Source: Pelargonium x hortorum
Taxonomy: Eukaryota; Streptophyta; Magnoliopsida; Geraniales; Geraniaceae
NCBI GenBank assembly: GCA_036897525.1
Contig: JAYMTJ010000021.1
Coordinates: 1-64,000, forward strand
Length of the DNA: 64,000 nt
Reading direction: 5' to 3'
Position numbers and translations under genes: made by a program. Below, piece after piece: positions 23,739 to 36,731 of this stretch. The notes beneath the pieces are model-generated. The model worked only from the letters and a program-made list of their open reading frames with translations, had not been told where the DNA came from and made no database searches. Position 1 is the stretch's first letter; every line of letters begins with the position of its first letter.

Positions 23739-26700
23739 TACTACCTATACAAGAACTCTATTTTAGCCAAGTCCACAAGGATTTTGGTAAGACGAGGGAA
23801 GGCTTTCATTTAAGTATCCATATAGTCAAATTGAGTTAGGGGTAGTCATTAGTAAGAGTAAAGAAAGCCTATAAAGGGTTGACTTCGGTAAGCACTTTGC
23901 TACTTATTCAGTAAAGAAAATGAAGGAGTAATTTGGAGAGAGCTCCAGGAGTCCAGCCTAGTCTAGAGCAATCTGTTTGAATGCTAAAGTAGGTCCTTAG
24001 TTTAGAACTTGAAACCTACGGTATAGCGTTAAAAAAAGAAGTTATACTAAGTTGAATTAAGGAAGCTTATCGTACGGGGTTTATACTATAAAAAAGACAA
24101 AGAGAAGCTCCTTTGTACAATACTAGGGCTTTCCTTAGCGGTAAATCTCTTGCTCTGATATCTTTAGTCTAGGTACACAAAACAGGAGATAAGGTTAGTG
24201 TTCCATAGCTGCACATTAAGTTATAGAGAGCACGCATGTTACTATAGGTCTATATTTGTTTGTATAGGATATTGACTAGATTTATTATGCTAGCTTTACT
24301 GCAGTTTCTCTAGTAAACAACTTCTTGTAAGTTAGCTTTTAGTCCAAGCTACAGGAGTTCCCTATTTCGAGTACTTTTTTGTTTATCTCATCATCGGTCC
24401 ACCTTATCTACTGGATTTTGACCCCCTTCAATGTACAAGTTATGGAAAACGCGGATCTTTATAGTTTCCTTGCAAAGCACCTCTCATTAACTTACATCCG
24501 TATTCTTTTTTGTTGTTATGTGGATTTATTTCATAAGATCATAAATTAGAGTCTTCTCAGATTCCTTATTCTTAAGCTTGACGTTACTATTTTGGGCTAT
24601 GTCAGTAAAAGGGGTTCCCATATTATTCAACAGGGCGATAATCTCTATTGAGTCAAGTCAAAGGCTCACAATTAAAAAAGTGGTATTCTAGGATGAAGTT
24701 TCCCCTTTTTAGCTTTCATTTCTAGCACAGCATCCTCTTAGTTTACACAAAGGAGCCGAGTATCCAGTATATATAGATGACTCTAAAAAGAAATGATAGT
24801 GTTGAAGCAGAACTATAAGCTTCGGCATCAGACCTTAGGTCCAACTTGAGCGGCAGTTTACTCACGTAACAGAATAAGTTAATAATAATATCAGCTGCCC
24901 CAAAGTTGATTAGGATTATTTGGTTTCAACTTAAGGAATTTTTTTCTATTTTTATTTCTTTACCTAAACCCAGAATCCCAGCCAAGGAGCTTGCCCTAAG
25001 GGCATTAAATACATTATTTGTTAAATTTCAGAGGCTGCCACCATAGTCAAGACTGAAAAACAGCATTAACACAAATGTGAACCTTGTTTTGGCAATCTAT
25101 GAATAACTGGCATCCATAAACCTATTCTATAGAGAAAAGTAAAAAGGCTCGACCTTATCTACCTTATATAATAGAGAAGAGAAAGCACAAAGTTAGCAAA
25201 ACCCGAAAAGCGTCCACTTAAGCACTTAAGTCAGGAAAAATTTGTTAGTGACTCCACGATTTACACGGGGCGCTTGTACATATAAAAACCAATGAAACGG
25301 TAGTCGAAGAGGCGGGTGTTTTCTTCTGTATGTTTCTATGATAGCGCAAGAACACGCCCCCGCTCTAGCTGTAGAATCTTGATTTGAAAAGTGATCACGG
25401 GCTTTTAAATATAGATCAAGGTTGTTAGAATTTGATGAACGAGTCCCAGCTACTATCAACTATCGGTTATTTGGCTCGAGAACAAATCCGTTTTATTCCT
25501 CGCAAGTATCTTTAGTGTAATTAATGCTCTAAGAAAATATACCTACTCTTACTCGCTTTAGAGAGTTCTAAATAGGCGGGAATTAGTAGACTGAGCACAT
25601 AGGTGAAATGGGGGGGGCTACTCCAGTAACAGATGGGGTACTCATAATATGGGACAAAATGACTATGACAATGGACACCTTAAGAATGACTCGAAAATAA
25701 ACAGATTTTAATCCCCTTTATATAAAAAGGAAAAAGTGACGTCAGTAAATATGGGACCCCTTTTCCACCAAGGATTCCTTGCTTTACTTTAAACTAGCAT
25801 AAAAACAGGTACCGGGGAGTACTTTACCTTTCACGGTATGCTCATGATAAATTAGATATTCACTAATTTTGTTTAAAACTCACTTAGGAGTGTACAAGAT
25901 AGCAGACCCCAAAAAGCCAAAACCCTCTTAATTAGAAGTAATAGCTCATCAAAAAGCCCGTATAACGAGGAGCATCGGAAAACTCTAAGGAGTCAACTCT
26001 TGGAAAAAGCTTATAGCAAGCAAAATGAAAGTAAATATATGGTTAATACTCTGTAGTGTTCAGATACCTAAATTGAATTAGGGTTATATAGTTGTATATG
26101 GAATAGCTTCGACCATTCAGATATCTAATCCGGGCACAAACTCATTTGGACTTACAATACAAAGAAAGCAAAAGCTTTTTATTTAGATTCCTGCTCTTTA
26201 GGAGAAACAATCCCGATGTCCAAGTAATTGAGTAAGCTTCTTGTTTTACATATAGGTTGTAAATGCCTTTTTTGCTTGAAAGGTGTATTTCTTGATTGGG
26301 AAAACACAAGAACTCCAACAAAAAGAACTAGGTAACCAACCGCACAAAAGATGCACTACTCCATAAAACAAATAGAAAGAAGTAGCAGAAAAAGGAAGGA
26401 AAAACCAGAGTTTTATAAAGGGGCCCTTTTTGGATTGGATCATCCCCGATTGGGCTTTGTGCTAAACCCCTAGCTTTATCGGTAAACCCTTTTTCAGGGT
26501 AGCAGTGAAAATCCTGTTATATTTATAACGGTACCCGAGAATGCTCTCTTTTAAGAATAGATAGATACATGAGTAGATATGCCCTGCGGATCATATGAAT
26601 TCGAGTATAAGGAGACCCTGATTTACAAAATGAATATAATTGAAATTGTCAGTATTCCTAGAATAGTTAGGGGATTTCAAAGTTAAATTTTAGGGCAATT

Positions 26701-26989
26701 AGAGTACCTTTCTTTTTTTTAGACAGATAAATCTCTATTGAATTGAAAACTCCTATATCATAAGGGGAGAACCCTGTAAGGTCTGTAACGCCTATACCAT
26801 GATCATGATATTACTCTACTTTATATTAAGTAAAAACCATGTAAGGTATACTAACAAGTTAAAAGATAAAATTTAATAAAACCCTTCTTTTTTGGTATGA
26901 CCGGAGCCCTCTGAGAAGTAAGCTTTACAGAGTTCCACGAGGCGCCTATATCTAGTAGTCAAAAAGCAGAGTAATAAAATCTGTTTCTT
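23739..26989. other. non-coding, one G+C-richer patch
   Basis: Mostly AT-rich background without genes. The patch at about 25245-25440 is richer in G+C and has a minus-strand open frame of 77 codons (25226-25459, with CSCAIIETYRRKHPPLRLPF). I could not match it to any mitochondrial or plastid gene in either strand. Confidence 0.45.
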
Positions 26990-27063
26990 TGCCGTTGATT
27001 ATTTGAAGGGGTAAAGCAACCTGTACAACTATGCGAATGTCGTTGGTTCAAAGCTGTATGGAG
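26990..27063 (+). pseudogene. weak tRNA-like remnant
   Basis: A D-arm-like GGGGTAAAGC is followed by CCTGTACAACTATGC, which could be an old anticodon arm, and by GTCGTTGGTTCAAAGC, a T-arm-like motif. Stems do not pair convincingly and no identity can be given. Confidence 0.2.
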
Positions 27064-28675
27064 TGCAAGTCACTTATTAGTTTAGAATAAAGCTAAATAT
27101 TAATTATTAACAAAAATCTTGGAATTAAAAACCTACCCACTTGTGTCTACAAGGCACAATTGCAGAATTCCGTTGAGATGAAAGGGCGGTATCTTATGAT
27201 GTTGGCATCGCTTTAACTAGAAGTTTCTAAAGCATAAAAAAGGGTTTTCTCTAGACTGCGAAATCAATTTCTATTCTTGTGATGGAATGACCCAGATACA
27301 AAAACTAACCTACTCGATTTTTCGTAACATACAGTCGGGAATCTCTTTTGACAGGGATTGTAATTACTTACATAAATTTGTCAAAAGCCCTACGTAGTTT
27401 ACATCAGTACGGTTAATCGCAAAAAGAATTTTCTTTATTGCAATCCTGGGCCGCGAAACAGAGTCGTGTGAGTATCTCTTTATCCTCGAATACGAACAAA
27501 GAGTCCCTATAAAATCAATTTGTGTCTCTGTACAGTTAGGAATATAATAATTTAGTAATATGTTGTTTCATGTTAGAGTACACTAGTTCAAGTAAGGAAC
27601 GGGTCTACCCCCTGTCGGGAACTCCCCATATTGTGTAGTCAATTTTCCAGTACCGGAGTTACTAAAAAAAAAAGATGTGATTAATCTAACTTAAAAGTAT
27701 TTAACAGCTTTCATAAATATTCATAACATTTTTATTACATGGTTGACACAAAGAATTAGTAATCAACCTAGCGCCCTTCTATCTATTCCAGGAATCTTAT
27801 CTGCTGGGCTGCTTATTTTCTAATAGTAAGCTGGATTAACTAAAAGGAGCTCTGTGAGCTAAAGATATTCTTAGAATTTCCCCTACAAGAAAGAGTCCAT
27901 GTAATATAAACTTTCTCCACTAGCTAAGGGTTAATGACAGGCATCTCAAGACTATCCCGAGTACTAAAAAGGATAGAATAAGTAGTGAAACTCAGGTTTA
28001 CAACTCTTTATGAATCTCGACTGGAAATTAGATAGCAGTATACCCTAGAGTTCTTTACCCCCACTCGTTTTTTCATGAAATTCGTTAATCTAATCAACAG
28101 CTGACATAACTTTCTAGACTTAATCTTATAAAATAGAAAAATCAATTAACTAAAAAATAGGATACTTATTACAAAATATCCGGCTTCAAAAGGGCCTAGT
28201 TAACAAAAAACTTGCAATTCCTATAATCCGAATTCTTTGAGAAAGACATGCTTTTAGCTAGAAAAAAAACTTTTACCAAATAGACTAGTCTAAACAACCT
28301 TCTTCATTTTTCATTGGTATTTTATATAGTTACGTTATAGAATATATCGAGTACATAAAAGTCAAGTAATTAAGCAATTGAAACCCATTTTTTCTTAAAA
28401 GCTAGGCTCTGTATCTCTATCCTATTCATCATAGCTATAACATTTTTCTAGCTGTATCTTACTCAGAACGATACCTTTCCCAATATTGGGACCCATAACC
28501 TCTTAAGAGCTATAACTTTTAGGAAAGGATAAGATGTACTTTGGTGCAGGGGAATTGTTTAGCTATAAGCAACCCCCATATATGTTACGGAGAATAATAC
28601 ACAGAATAGACTTGACTACTAAAAGAAGCTAGTAATTTGACAGTAACTTTGGAAGCCCTTGTTTTGAAGTAACCT
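27064..28675. other. non-coding, nothing recognised
   Basis: AT-rich background. I see no gene, RNA gene or clear repeat. Confidence 0.5.
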
Positions 28676-28881
28676 TTATAAAAAAGAGTCCAATAGTCTA
28701 ATGAGTACGCATACATACACAGATACACCATCTACTGACTTCCTTGTTGACTTCTTTGTAGCAGGCTTAGATTTCCTATTTCTTTGATTTGGGCTAGGAG
28801 ATTCCGTATCTGTATTAGGGGCTAGGGCTATACCTGTTGTAGCTATTGTATTCCCTTTAGCTAGCGTAGTTATTATTATAG

Positions 28882-28990
28882 TAGTTATATGCATTATAGA
28901 TTTATTGTATTGTATTAGTTTATATACTATTGTAGTTATATGCATTATAGATTTATTGTATTGTATTAGTTTATATACTATTGTAGTTAT
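28882..28990. repeat. 51-bp tandem repeat, two full copies plus a start of a third
   Basis: Copies at 28882-28932 and 28933-28983 are identical and begin TAGTTATATGCATTATAG. A third copy begins at 28984 and fades after about 8 bases. Because 51 is a multiple of three, reading frames run through without shifting. A 66-codon plus-strand frame (28905-29105) and an 89-codon minus-strand frame (28676-28945) both exist mainly because of this array. I treat both frames as by-products. Confidence 0.95.
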
Positions 28991-29739
28991 AAGTATTCTA
29001 TTAATGTCTTATATCTTAATAGGTAGTAATAGGTATACTATAGTCTATATGGGATATGGCTTGTTCTTTCCTGTATTTGGGGTTTTAGGGGGCTCTTGTA
29101 ACTAGTTATAGTTGTTGTATTCTATGTCTTAGTAGTCTTATACTTTTATAGGTTCTAGTATATCTTATATTCTAGTATTCTAGTATTGTATTGGGTTATG
29201 TCTTAATGGATTCTTGTTCTTGCTTTAAGAGATGCTACTCTTGCCTTATGTGTTTATCGTTAGCGAGTAAGCAAGCTTATCTGATTTTTCTTCTGCTTCT
29301 TCTACGGACCTAGATTCCTTCTCAAAAAGGTAAGCAACCTAAAAAATGTAGCATAACAGGTGTTAAATATATTCAATTAGGAAAATCACCTTACTGAATA
29401 GGCTAACTAGCTTTTTAGTGCATTTAAATAGCCTTCGGTTGCGTTTTAATATTCCTATAATGACTCAGGTTTTGCTGTCCTTAATTCCTTTTCTTTGTAT
29501 TCTGTTCTTTGCCTTTGTTTGGTTAAAGGAATTATAGAGGATTGACTCCTATTGTTATTGGAATTGGATAGTTTAAAGTAGTTTAAATGGATTAGAGATA
29601 TGATGTTCTAAGGTAAGCTACTCAAGAATTTTTTAGGAGAACCCCTGCGAAAACCCGAAATGTACCAAACATACTACTCGGTACCTATACAGCGGCTAAA
29701 CAGCATTCTAGATAATATAATAACTTCGGCATTGTTTGT
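28991..29739. other. low-complexity TA-rich sequence
   Basis: The stretch at about 28990-29220 is dominated by TAGT, TATA and CTAGTATT-like words and continues the simple character of the 51-bp array. The remainder is ordinary non-coding background. Confidence 0.5.
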
Positions 29740-30156
29740 TTGAATCTGTATTCCTGGTTTCTTTTCTCTTATTCTCTTTTACAGAAAAGTGATGAATTAA
29801 ATGTAAGCAGTTTCTCTGAAGTTGTTTTCTTCTTCTTTACTTGCTTTAGGGTAAGAGTTTACAAGGAATTGTTAAAAGGAAGAGGCCCTCTATTGTTCGT
29901 TTTACTAGGGGATGTAAATATCTATCTAAGCGGGTATAAAAGGCTTAAATATACAAAAAAGAACCTTACTGGGCAGGCTGGCTTGTGTTTTCTGACACGT
30001 AAATGGCCTTTTTTTGAGTTTGAATATTATGGTAATTTCTATAGTTTTCTTGTCTTTAGTCCCCCTTTTGTTCAGAGTTTCTTATTTTCCAATTTGGGAA
30101 TAAGGCTGTTCCAAGCAAGCAAGGAGAATTTTAGGTTTGAAGGGTGCTGCTTTTAG
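29740..30156 (+). CDS. unidentified open frame, 138 codons
   Basis: This is the longest open frame outside nad1. It opens at TTG, and I see no in-frame ATG. The product would be aromatic and hydrophobic at the N-terminus (SEVVFFFFTCF) with a basic middle (GYKRLKYTKKNLTG). No mitochondrial, plastid or plasmid family is recognised. By a rough stop-codon estimate for this base composition, one frame of this length in 64 kb is near chance expectation, so I do not claim a gene. Confidence 0.13.
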   Translation: MNLYSWFLFSYSLLQKSDELNVSSFSEVVFFFFTCFRVRVYKELLKGRGPLLFVLLGDVNIYLSGYKRLKYTKKNLTGQAGLCFLTRKWPFFEFEYYGNFYSFLVFSPPFVQSFLFSNLGIRLFQASKENFRFEGCCF

Positions 30157-33100
30157 GAGTTGCTTGTTCCTATGATTTCGGGTTTCCAATTCTGGATCTA
30201 GAAATGGAGATATAAGGGATATAAAATGAAGTAGTTCAGTTTTTTTATTTACCGGATCCTTTAATAAAGTCTTTACAAGTGCAATACTCTACTAGGAGAC
30301 CGTTTCCTTTATCATTTTGTAAGTAAAAGTCCTTAACTTAAACCTAAACAAGCCGATTTCTTGCAAAAGCGTTACTAATCCAAAGTCTTTTAAGAGTCAG
30401 AATTAGTGTATACAATCTAAGAGATGTCACACATGAAGATGAAGATAGGGAACCTAAAAGCCAAATAAAAGTATTGACTAAGGAGGGGTCTGGCTATTTG
30501 AAATGTTCTATCATAAAAGGGTCGCTAGTTACATTGATGAAAGACCCCATAAGTGTGCCCAGGAATCCTATTTTTGCATTCTCGATAAATCCTTTTTAAT
30601 GACTTAAGCAGGGACTTCTCCTTTGATATGTTCAGTTGGCATAGAAAAAGCTTTTCTGCTAATTACGCTGCCCTATTCAAAAGTGTCAACCAGTCTTCGA
30701 CCTAGTTAAGGTATTTGTATTTTTAACCAGCATTCCAAACGTAAAAAATCGATATCAAGTAATATTCAAAAAACTTTTTCCTAGATTTCTTCAAGGACCC
30801 AGCCCTGTAGAGAGATTCCTTTTTTGTGAAGAAAACCCTTGGCAGCCCATCCTAAATACGCCGTTTATACTCAAATTGAATTTTCGTGGATAACGTTGTT
30901 TAAAATCCCGGTTTTATTCTTTATAGAATAGGCTCCAATTTCAAAAAATCAGTAATAATTGAAGGGGTAAGGGCAACTCCCTGGGGTAGAAGTCTGGGGG
31001 TTATACTAGAGCTTCTCGTCTATCTCTTTGACTTTATATTATAGACAAAACTGAACTGAAACCTATGGACACTATTCCCCTTATATCTGGTAAGTAGCAG
31101 TATAAAAGCCCAGGGATACCTAAAAATATGCTGCCCTTCCGGTTAGAACACAAAGCTTTTAGCTCGCATTCGTGGGTTTGAGTCTTTTGTATATAAGATC
31201 CCTGTATAAACTCTCAAACCTGGGGTACATTTCAATCTAAAACCCTTTCACTTCTTAAAGTCCAAAAGCATACATTTATAATAATAGTGCTATCATAAGT
31301 CAAGATACACCCTAGATTTCCTTTAGTGAGAAACCTAGTAGTTGCTTAGTTTTGTTAGATTCATAGTCCTCAAGCTTTCAACCTTTGCTAAGGAAAACAA
31401 AAAAGGAGTATGTACATAGGACAGGCAATCCTATAAGTTGTCCAGACGACCGTATTGGGTTAATAAAAATGAGTCTTTATGGAACTATATTCTTATTAAT
31501 TATTATTCAGCAGGAATTTCAAGGATAATTGATAAGATTCTCCTCTCCTGAATTGGACCTCATTTATCCCTTAATTTGTTGATTACCAGAATAGTCAGCT
31601 AAATCGTATTTCAATGGATATTTTATAGAGGAGCCCTTTTTGCTGGGTCATGTAACTTATTTTAGTCTATATTTCAATATATGAATCATGTTTCCTTAGT
31701 GAATGCCCTTTACTATCCTTTAATAGAGCAACTCTTCTTACCACTTACACCCACCAGATACTTGTACATGGCAACGTTTCCGTTCTTTACATCTCATGCC
31801 CATGCTGCTAAGGTAGTAACATGTATATGGGTAGATATCCCCTTGGAAAAAAGTAACCGAGATTGCTAATAAAGCATGGATCCTATTATAAAGAAATAAG
31901 CCCATAACTAAAGGGATTCCTCTTCAGCTACTGGATATTTCTTGAAACCCAGAGCCAGTCAACCAAATGGAAAGGTCAAGGATTAGGCAATGATCCACCA
32001 GCCAAAACCTAAACCAATTAATGGAAACGATCCTCCATAGAAGAGTCAGACTTGGAATTCAGGAATTAGAATTCTTTAAGTATCGTATTCTATAATCCAA
32101 GTACTCTGCTTTCTCTTCTGTAAGACAAGACTCGAAAACTTTTTATATAACTTATTTCTTTGTAAAAACATTTGATTTATCTAGGTCCTACCGTAAATAC
32201 CGGGTTCCGCTTAACTTACAACCCTTTTATAATTCCTAAACCCTTCCCAGTCTGCATACCTTTACTATTCTGCAGCTTACTCTGTATCGTAAACTCCCCA
32301 GTACCCCAGAATCAAACTTTATAATTCCGGCTAAGCCAACTCCTTAATTGAATCTTGAGGAACGAACACAAAAGGACGCATATATTTCCACTAAGAAATT
32401 CCTATCCTGGATTGCTTACATTGAGTTTTGAGAAGCAGTTAAGAGATTTATTTTCCCTTGCTTGTTGAGTGCCTTATTATTATATTACCTGCCCTAAATC
32501 CAAAAAGGAACTTCCCTTCTTAGGCTTGACATCTCGACTTAGATAAATCCGAAAGGAGAACCTCAAAAGACGTATCTCTGTTTAAAAAGTTTAGCTTGTT
32601 AGATTCCTCCTATGACACATCTAAAAAGCTGTAGTGTAAAAGGGACCCACTCTAATTCTTGGGCAGAGAGCCCTGTCACATTCTATTTGATATCATTTTC
32701 TTATTCTTCGCAATCTCGCAAGGAAAGATAGATAACGGAAAGTAACCTGCTTACATTATAACACCGCGGGCTGCTTACTTCTCATACCCCTATCGTACCT
32801 TGTTTCTTATTAAGACCATACTTATCCCAGTCCCTTGAATACCTGTTTGATTACTCTTCAAACCTTCATAACTCTCCCTAGAGCTAGACCTAACCAGGGG
32901 CCCCCCTATTTCGAAACCCCTCTTTGCAGCTTTACCTGTCTTATAAGCTAGACTCCTCGTATCTCATTTTTGACTTAACTCAAAATTCAGGAATAAAGAT
33001 GCTATTAGATATTAATATTTATAGAAAATCTCTTCCTTATTTGTATTCTATTTTGTGATCATTACCTTGACCGGATCCTAATCTTCTTTCTTTTTCTTGA

Positions 33101-33180
33101 CTTAATGTCTTAGCCTGCTTTTCCTTATGAGCTATACCTCTGTAGTTATTGACATAGAAGGTTAGTGCCTTGAAGTGAAT
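30157..33180. other. non-coding; C-rich from about 32100
   Basis: No gene recognised. From about 32100 to 33720 the plus strand becomes C-rich and G-poor, like 4300-9900. One tRNA-like remnant (31131-31190) is listed separately. The 62-codon frame at 31681-31869 is not recognisable. Confidence 0.5.
31131..31190 (+). pseudogene. tRNA-like remnant, lysine-type
   Basis: GGTTAGAACACAAAGCTTTT resembles the D-arm 3' side and anticodon arm of a tRNA-Lys(UUU), and CGTGGGTTTGAGTC is a T-arm-like motif at the right distance. The anticodon stem 3' side (AGCTCGCA) and the T-stem 3' side (TTTTGTA) no longer pair. It is probably a decayed trnK-type gene. Confidence 0.33.
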
Positions 33181-33264
33181 GGATAGTGTTACGCTTACCG
33201 ACTACAGCTTTGCGAAGGAGGGTAATCTTAGTAGTATGATGAATACACCTACTTACGTTATAAC
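33181..33264 (-). repeat. dispersed 84-bp repeat, copy 1
   Basis: The reverse complement aligns along about 84 bases with 34414-34496 at roughly 83% identity. Shared exact runs include CGTAAGTAGGTGT, TTCATCATACTA and CCTCCTTCGCAAAGCT. The two copies are in opposite orientation about 1.2 kb apart. A third, shorter relative lies at 50949-51030. No coding capacity is evident. Confidence 0.85.
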
Positions 33265-34413
33265 CCACAGCTACTGCTTATCGACTTGCTTCCTAAAAGA
33301 CTTGTTTTCTGATTGACCTACCTCTTATTCCTATGCGTTTTCTTACGAGCCCTGGTAGCTTTATTAGTCTTGATACCTTATAGCCACACCGACTGCTGCT
33401 TATGCTTATGACACTTCTGCTTACCCTCTTTCTCAGGAGCTATACCTAAACTCTTTCTAACTCTTACCTAGACCCTTCTTAGGAGCTGTAACCTTCCTTA
33501 GATTCTATACTTCATTATCTGTAAAATATATAAAGAACTCTGTAAACTAAAAAGAATAGCTAAAAAACTTCACTAATCCTGATTACCCTTGAAAACCTTT
33601 GCCTTAGCTTTACTATTTATACTTCCTCAATGTCTTTATTATCTAGAATTGGAAATCCTAGAAACAAAGGAACACAAAACACAAGCCCTTTCCCCTTCTT
33701 ATAAGAGTCTAATAATTGTTAGACTTTACCTATCTTAAACGGGGTCTTTTAAGAAGTACTCTACTCCAAGCCCGGAAATGCACTGATACAGAAGCAATCC
33801 CAGAATTACCAATCCTAACCTTGCACTCCTCAGCTAAGACAGCCAAGCCACTCCTTTTCATTTCATTCAAAGCTATAACTAAGAACTTGTCAGGAATATA
33901 TATACTAACTATACCCTTATATATGTGGAGTACTCCTAATAAATAGAACAGAGATTCAGCAAAGCACTGGGCGAGACTTCCTATCAAATCCTTGTTTTAT
34001 AAAATGAACTTGTATAAGTACTTCTTCTACGAATCCTTACTTTCTTTATCTTTTATAGGAACCTCTTTTTGTTTAATCGCTCTACCCCAGCAGAGCCAAG
34101 AAGCGCTCGGTAGCTGCTTTGTTATAAAAAGTAGTTAAGCTGACCTTAGTCTATGTAATGAATCTCGATTCGACTTCACAATTATAGATCTCATTAGAGA
34201 GTACGCTCTGAATGTAAAGTGATTCATTTTTAGTAGAGTTCTAATCTAATAGCACTCAGTAATTTGAATATAAAGCTCTTCAACGTTGTTATTCAGTAAT
34301 AAGGAATAGTATACAATTCACTCTGGACATTGTTATTTTAGGGAGCCTGAGGTTAAAGAAAATCCTGGGTTTCCGGGAAAGAAGTCAATTTGAAAGCCTT
34401 TTTTCTTTTTTTT
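33265..34413. other. non-coding, C-rich in the first half
   Basis: It continues the C-rich stretch to about 33720. The 17-mer GAAACAAAGGAACACAA at 33661-33677 is identical to 9630-9646, linking this stretch to the repeat field at 4300-9900. The two overlapping open frames at 33716-33987 are shadows of each other and not recognisable. Confidence 0.45.
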
Positions 34414-34496
34414 GTTATAGCGTAAGTAGGTGTTTTCATCATACTAGTAACATTCACCTCCTTCGCAAAGCTTCAGTTGGTAACAAAGTACTATTG
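34414..34496 (+). repeat. dispersed 84-bp repeat, copy 2
   Basis: It begins GTTATAGCGTAAGTAGGTGT and ends GTACTATTG. It is partner to 33181-33264 (opposite strand), and its right half (34457-34483) also matches 50986-51012 with three differences in 27 bases. Confidence 0.85.
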
Positions 34497-36512
34497 ACTA
34501 TTGGGCTTCGGTCCTCCTAAACGATAATAAATAGGAAATACAGGAGCATAGATAGTTAAGGAATAAGCTATGGATAAGAGTAACAAACAGGTGAATAAGA
34601 AGTTTTATAGGATTCAAACCTATCACTTTCCCAGTTGTTCTCGTTTTTAAGATAAGAGGTATTCCCCTGTCTAGTATCGGGATTCTCTCATATATAGATA
34701 TATAGTGTATAGTATACGACTGGAATTCTTACATTGTCTAGCTTTATAAATGAATTGGTATGAGTTATCTGGGAATTGGGGATAGCTGAGTCCTTTAATA
34801 CTTTAGGGAGGCTTTTTTCTAAATTATGCTGTGCAGTCAGATATTGATATTCAAGTTAAACAAATGAATAGAATGCTAGGAATTATAGAAAAGGAAGTGT
34901 TTTATAGGAATTGTAGAGTTAGATTGCCTTTCTTTTCTGGATTTAAAGTTTCATTTTATTTAGAAAGCTAATGCGGGGCACTTTTTTCTCTTAATTCTGG
35001 GAATTACTAGGTTTCTCGTTGTTTTCTTAGAGGTTAACTAGACAGAGATTTTCTTTATATAACTCTGTTTCCTAGTTAATACTTCTTACTCTCAAAGCAG
35101 TTAGAAAAGGGCCGGTTTCCTACTCCCGTCGTAGTTACAGCAAGGAAAGTCAAGTAATTGGGAATCCATCGGGAAGTAAGTTATCTAGAGGAGCTCTTGT
35201 TTAAGTTTTAAGTTGAGTACACAAGGTTACCACCGGGTTATAGGCACTCATAAGTAAACAGGGTTTCCCCCGTGAGTTTATTATAGGGTTCTAAGGGATT
35301 TAGAGTAGGGATTCCAGATTCTTTGTCACTAAAATGAAGAGATTGGTAAGAGTTTTCAGGTCGGCAAAGTTCCTTTGTGTATATTTTGAAGGGGTTCCTT
35401 CCTTACTAATATGAACCAGTAAAGTAGTAGGAATTCCAATAAAGAAAAAGGGTACTTTGGAGGGGGGTAATAAGCTTTTGTCAATAACAAAAATCTAGGA
35501 TTACCTACCATGCATGAAAGCTCTCGCTCTCATACCCAGCCCACATTTTGGTTCACTTAAGAGTGTATTGTTGTAATAAGAATAAGGGGTACAAAGCTGG
35601 TTTACAAAAAAGTAGGACTTAAACCCCCAAAAACAGGAGTAAAGCCCTTGGTTCGTCTGAATAAAAAAGCGAAGGCTCCTAATTACTACAATAGGAGCTC
35701 CGGGAAAAAAGGGTAAAAAGAAGGATAGAATGTATATTCTCTTAAGATTATAGGAATTTCCAGTTCTTGGGGCTTCTGTAACTAATCAAGCAGGGTTTAG
35801 TTTTTTTTTTATAAAGTTCCCCCTTTTTTCTATTTTAGTCGGTTTAACCTGTAAGTGCGTATAAGAAAGAATTTCGTATTATTCTCCAAATAGTGCAGAG
35901 CTTCTATTACCTGAAAAAGGGTTCAATATTCAGAAAGATAGGTTTACATCTTGGTGAATTTATGTTTATTTTATATATTAAGCCACAGACACAGGACCAA
36001 AAACTTGTACGCTATATGATGCTTTTTCAATGAAAAGAATACCATAACTTTTAAGTAATTGGTGTAAAATTGAAGTTAGATTTAGCTGCGGGGGTATTAA
36101 GAAAGAGGATTGATTTTTCTATTTAAGATTGTAGTTGTTATAGTTCATATTACGACGTTTCGGTTTTTATACTATTCAGGAATTCCTGACTGCTTATAGA
36201 GTTTTAAGGTACTATATCAGACTATGAATTGAAAAAAGCGACTTAGAAAATTGTTAGTATAGTTAAGAATGCGAGGTTGGTTTGCTTGCTTGCGTATTTT
36301 AGTATCCCGGTTGGTGTTTTTGTATAAACTTGTATCTTAAAGGGATCCTACTAGTTCAGTCTTGGCTTGGAAACGAGAGAGGAACCCCTTTTTAATAGTA
36401 AGTCAAAGGCTTAAAAACCTCTGTCAATATCTGGCTTCAATGCCCTACTCTAAAGGGTCAGTGAGTTCTTAGGGGCTCCCTTCTAAAACAAAAAGATAGG
36501 GGATACAGGTGA
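34497..36512. other. non-coding, one isolated T-arm
   Basis: AT-rich background. On the minus strand 34607-34623 forms a perfect five-pair T-stem (ATAGG with CCTAT) around a TTTGAAT loop, but I could not find matching D, anticodon or acceptor arms. GGTTCAATAT.CAGAAAGAT near 35920 has a one-mismatch match near 3740. Confidence 0.45.
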
Positions 36513-36731
36513 GAGTATAACTATAACAGCTACAGGCAGCAAAACAAGAAGAAGACCCATAAGAGTACAGCAGCAGCTAAGGTTGGTATTGTGAAGGCTT
36601 ATAAGACAGGTAAAATAGCAGCTAACAAGATATAGACTAAGAAAGAGCTAGTCAGTAGGCATAAGAAAGGTGTTGAGATTAAGAGGAGAGTTTACTCAGT
36701 TAGGTTTGTATTAAGGAAGTTATCCTAGACA
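36513..36731 (+). other. lysine/arginine-rich open stretch with one internal stop
   Basis: Read in the frame of position 36513, this gives about 72 codons with one internal stop (TAG at 36633-36635). The product would be strongly basic, for example NKKKTHKSTAAAK near the start and KKGVEIKRRVYSVRFVLRK near the end. Short relatives of the NKKTHK part can be read at 12491-12520 (minus strand) and around 50734-50747 (plus strand). No start codon or family is recognised. It may be an eroded gene fragment spread as repeats, or only an A/G-rich composition effect. Confidence 0.2.

Noticed and set aside
25226-25459. Fragment of nad7 or another mitochondrial gene in a G+C-richer patch.
   Set aside because: I compared its frames with nad7, rps12, nad9 and other mitochondrial proteins from memory and found no run of matching residues.
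28905-29105. Open frame over the 51-bp tandem repeat as a repeat protein gene.
   Set aside because: The frame is open because the unit is a multiple of three; both strands are open, as expected of a by-product.
29740-30156. 138-codon open frame as a new gene.
   Set aside because: Opens at TTG, has no in-frame ATG that I can see, no homology, and its length is near chance for this composition. Listed only with low confidence.
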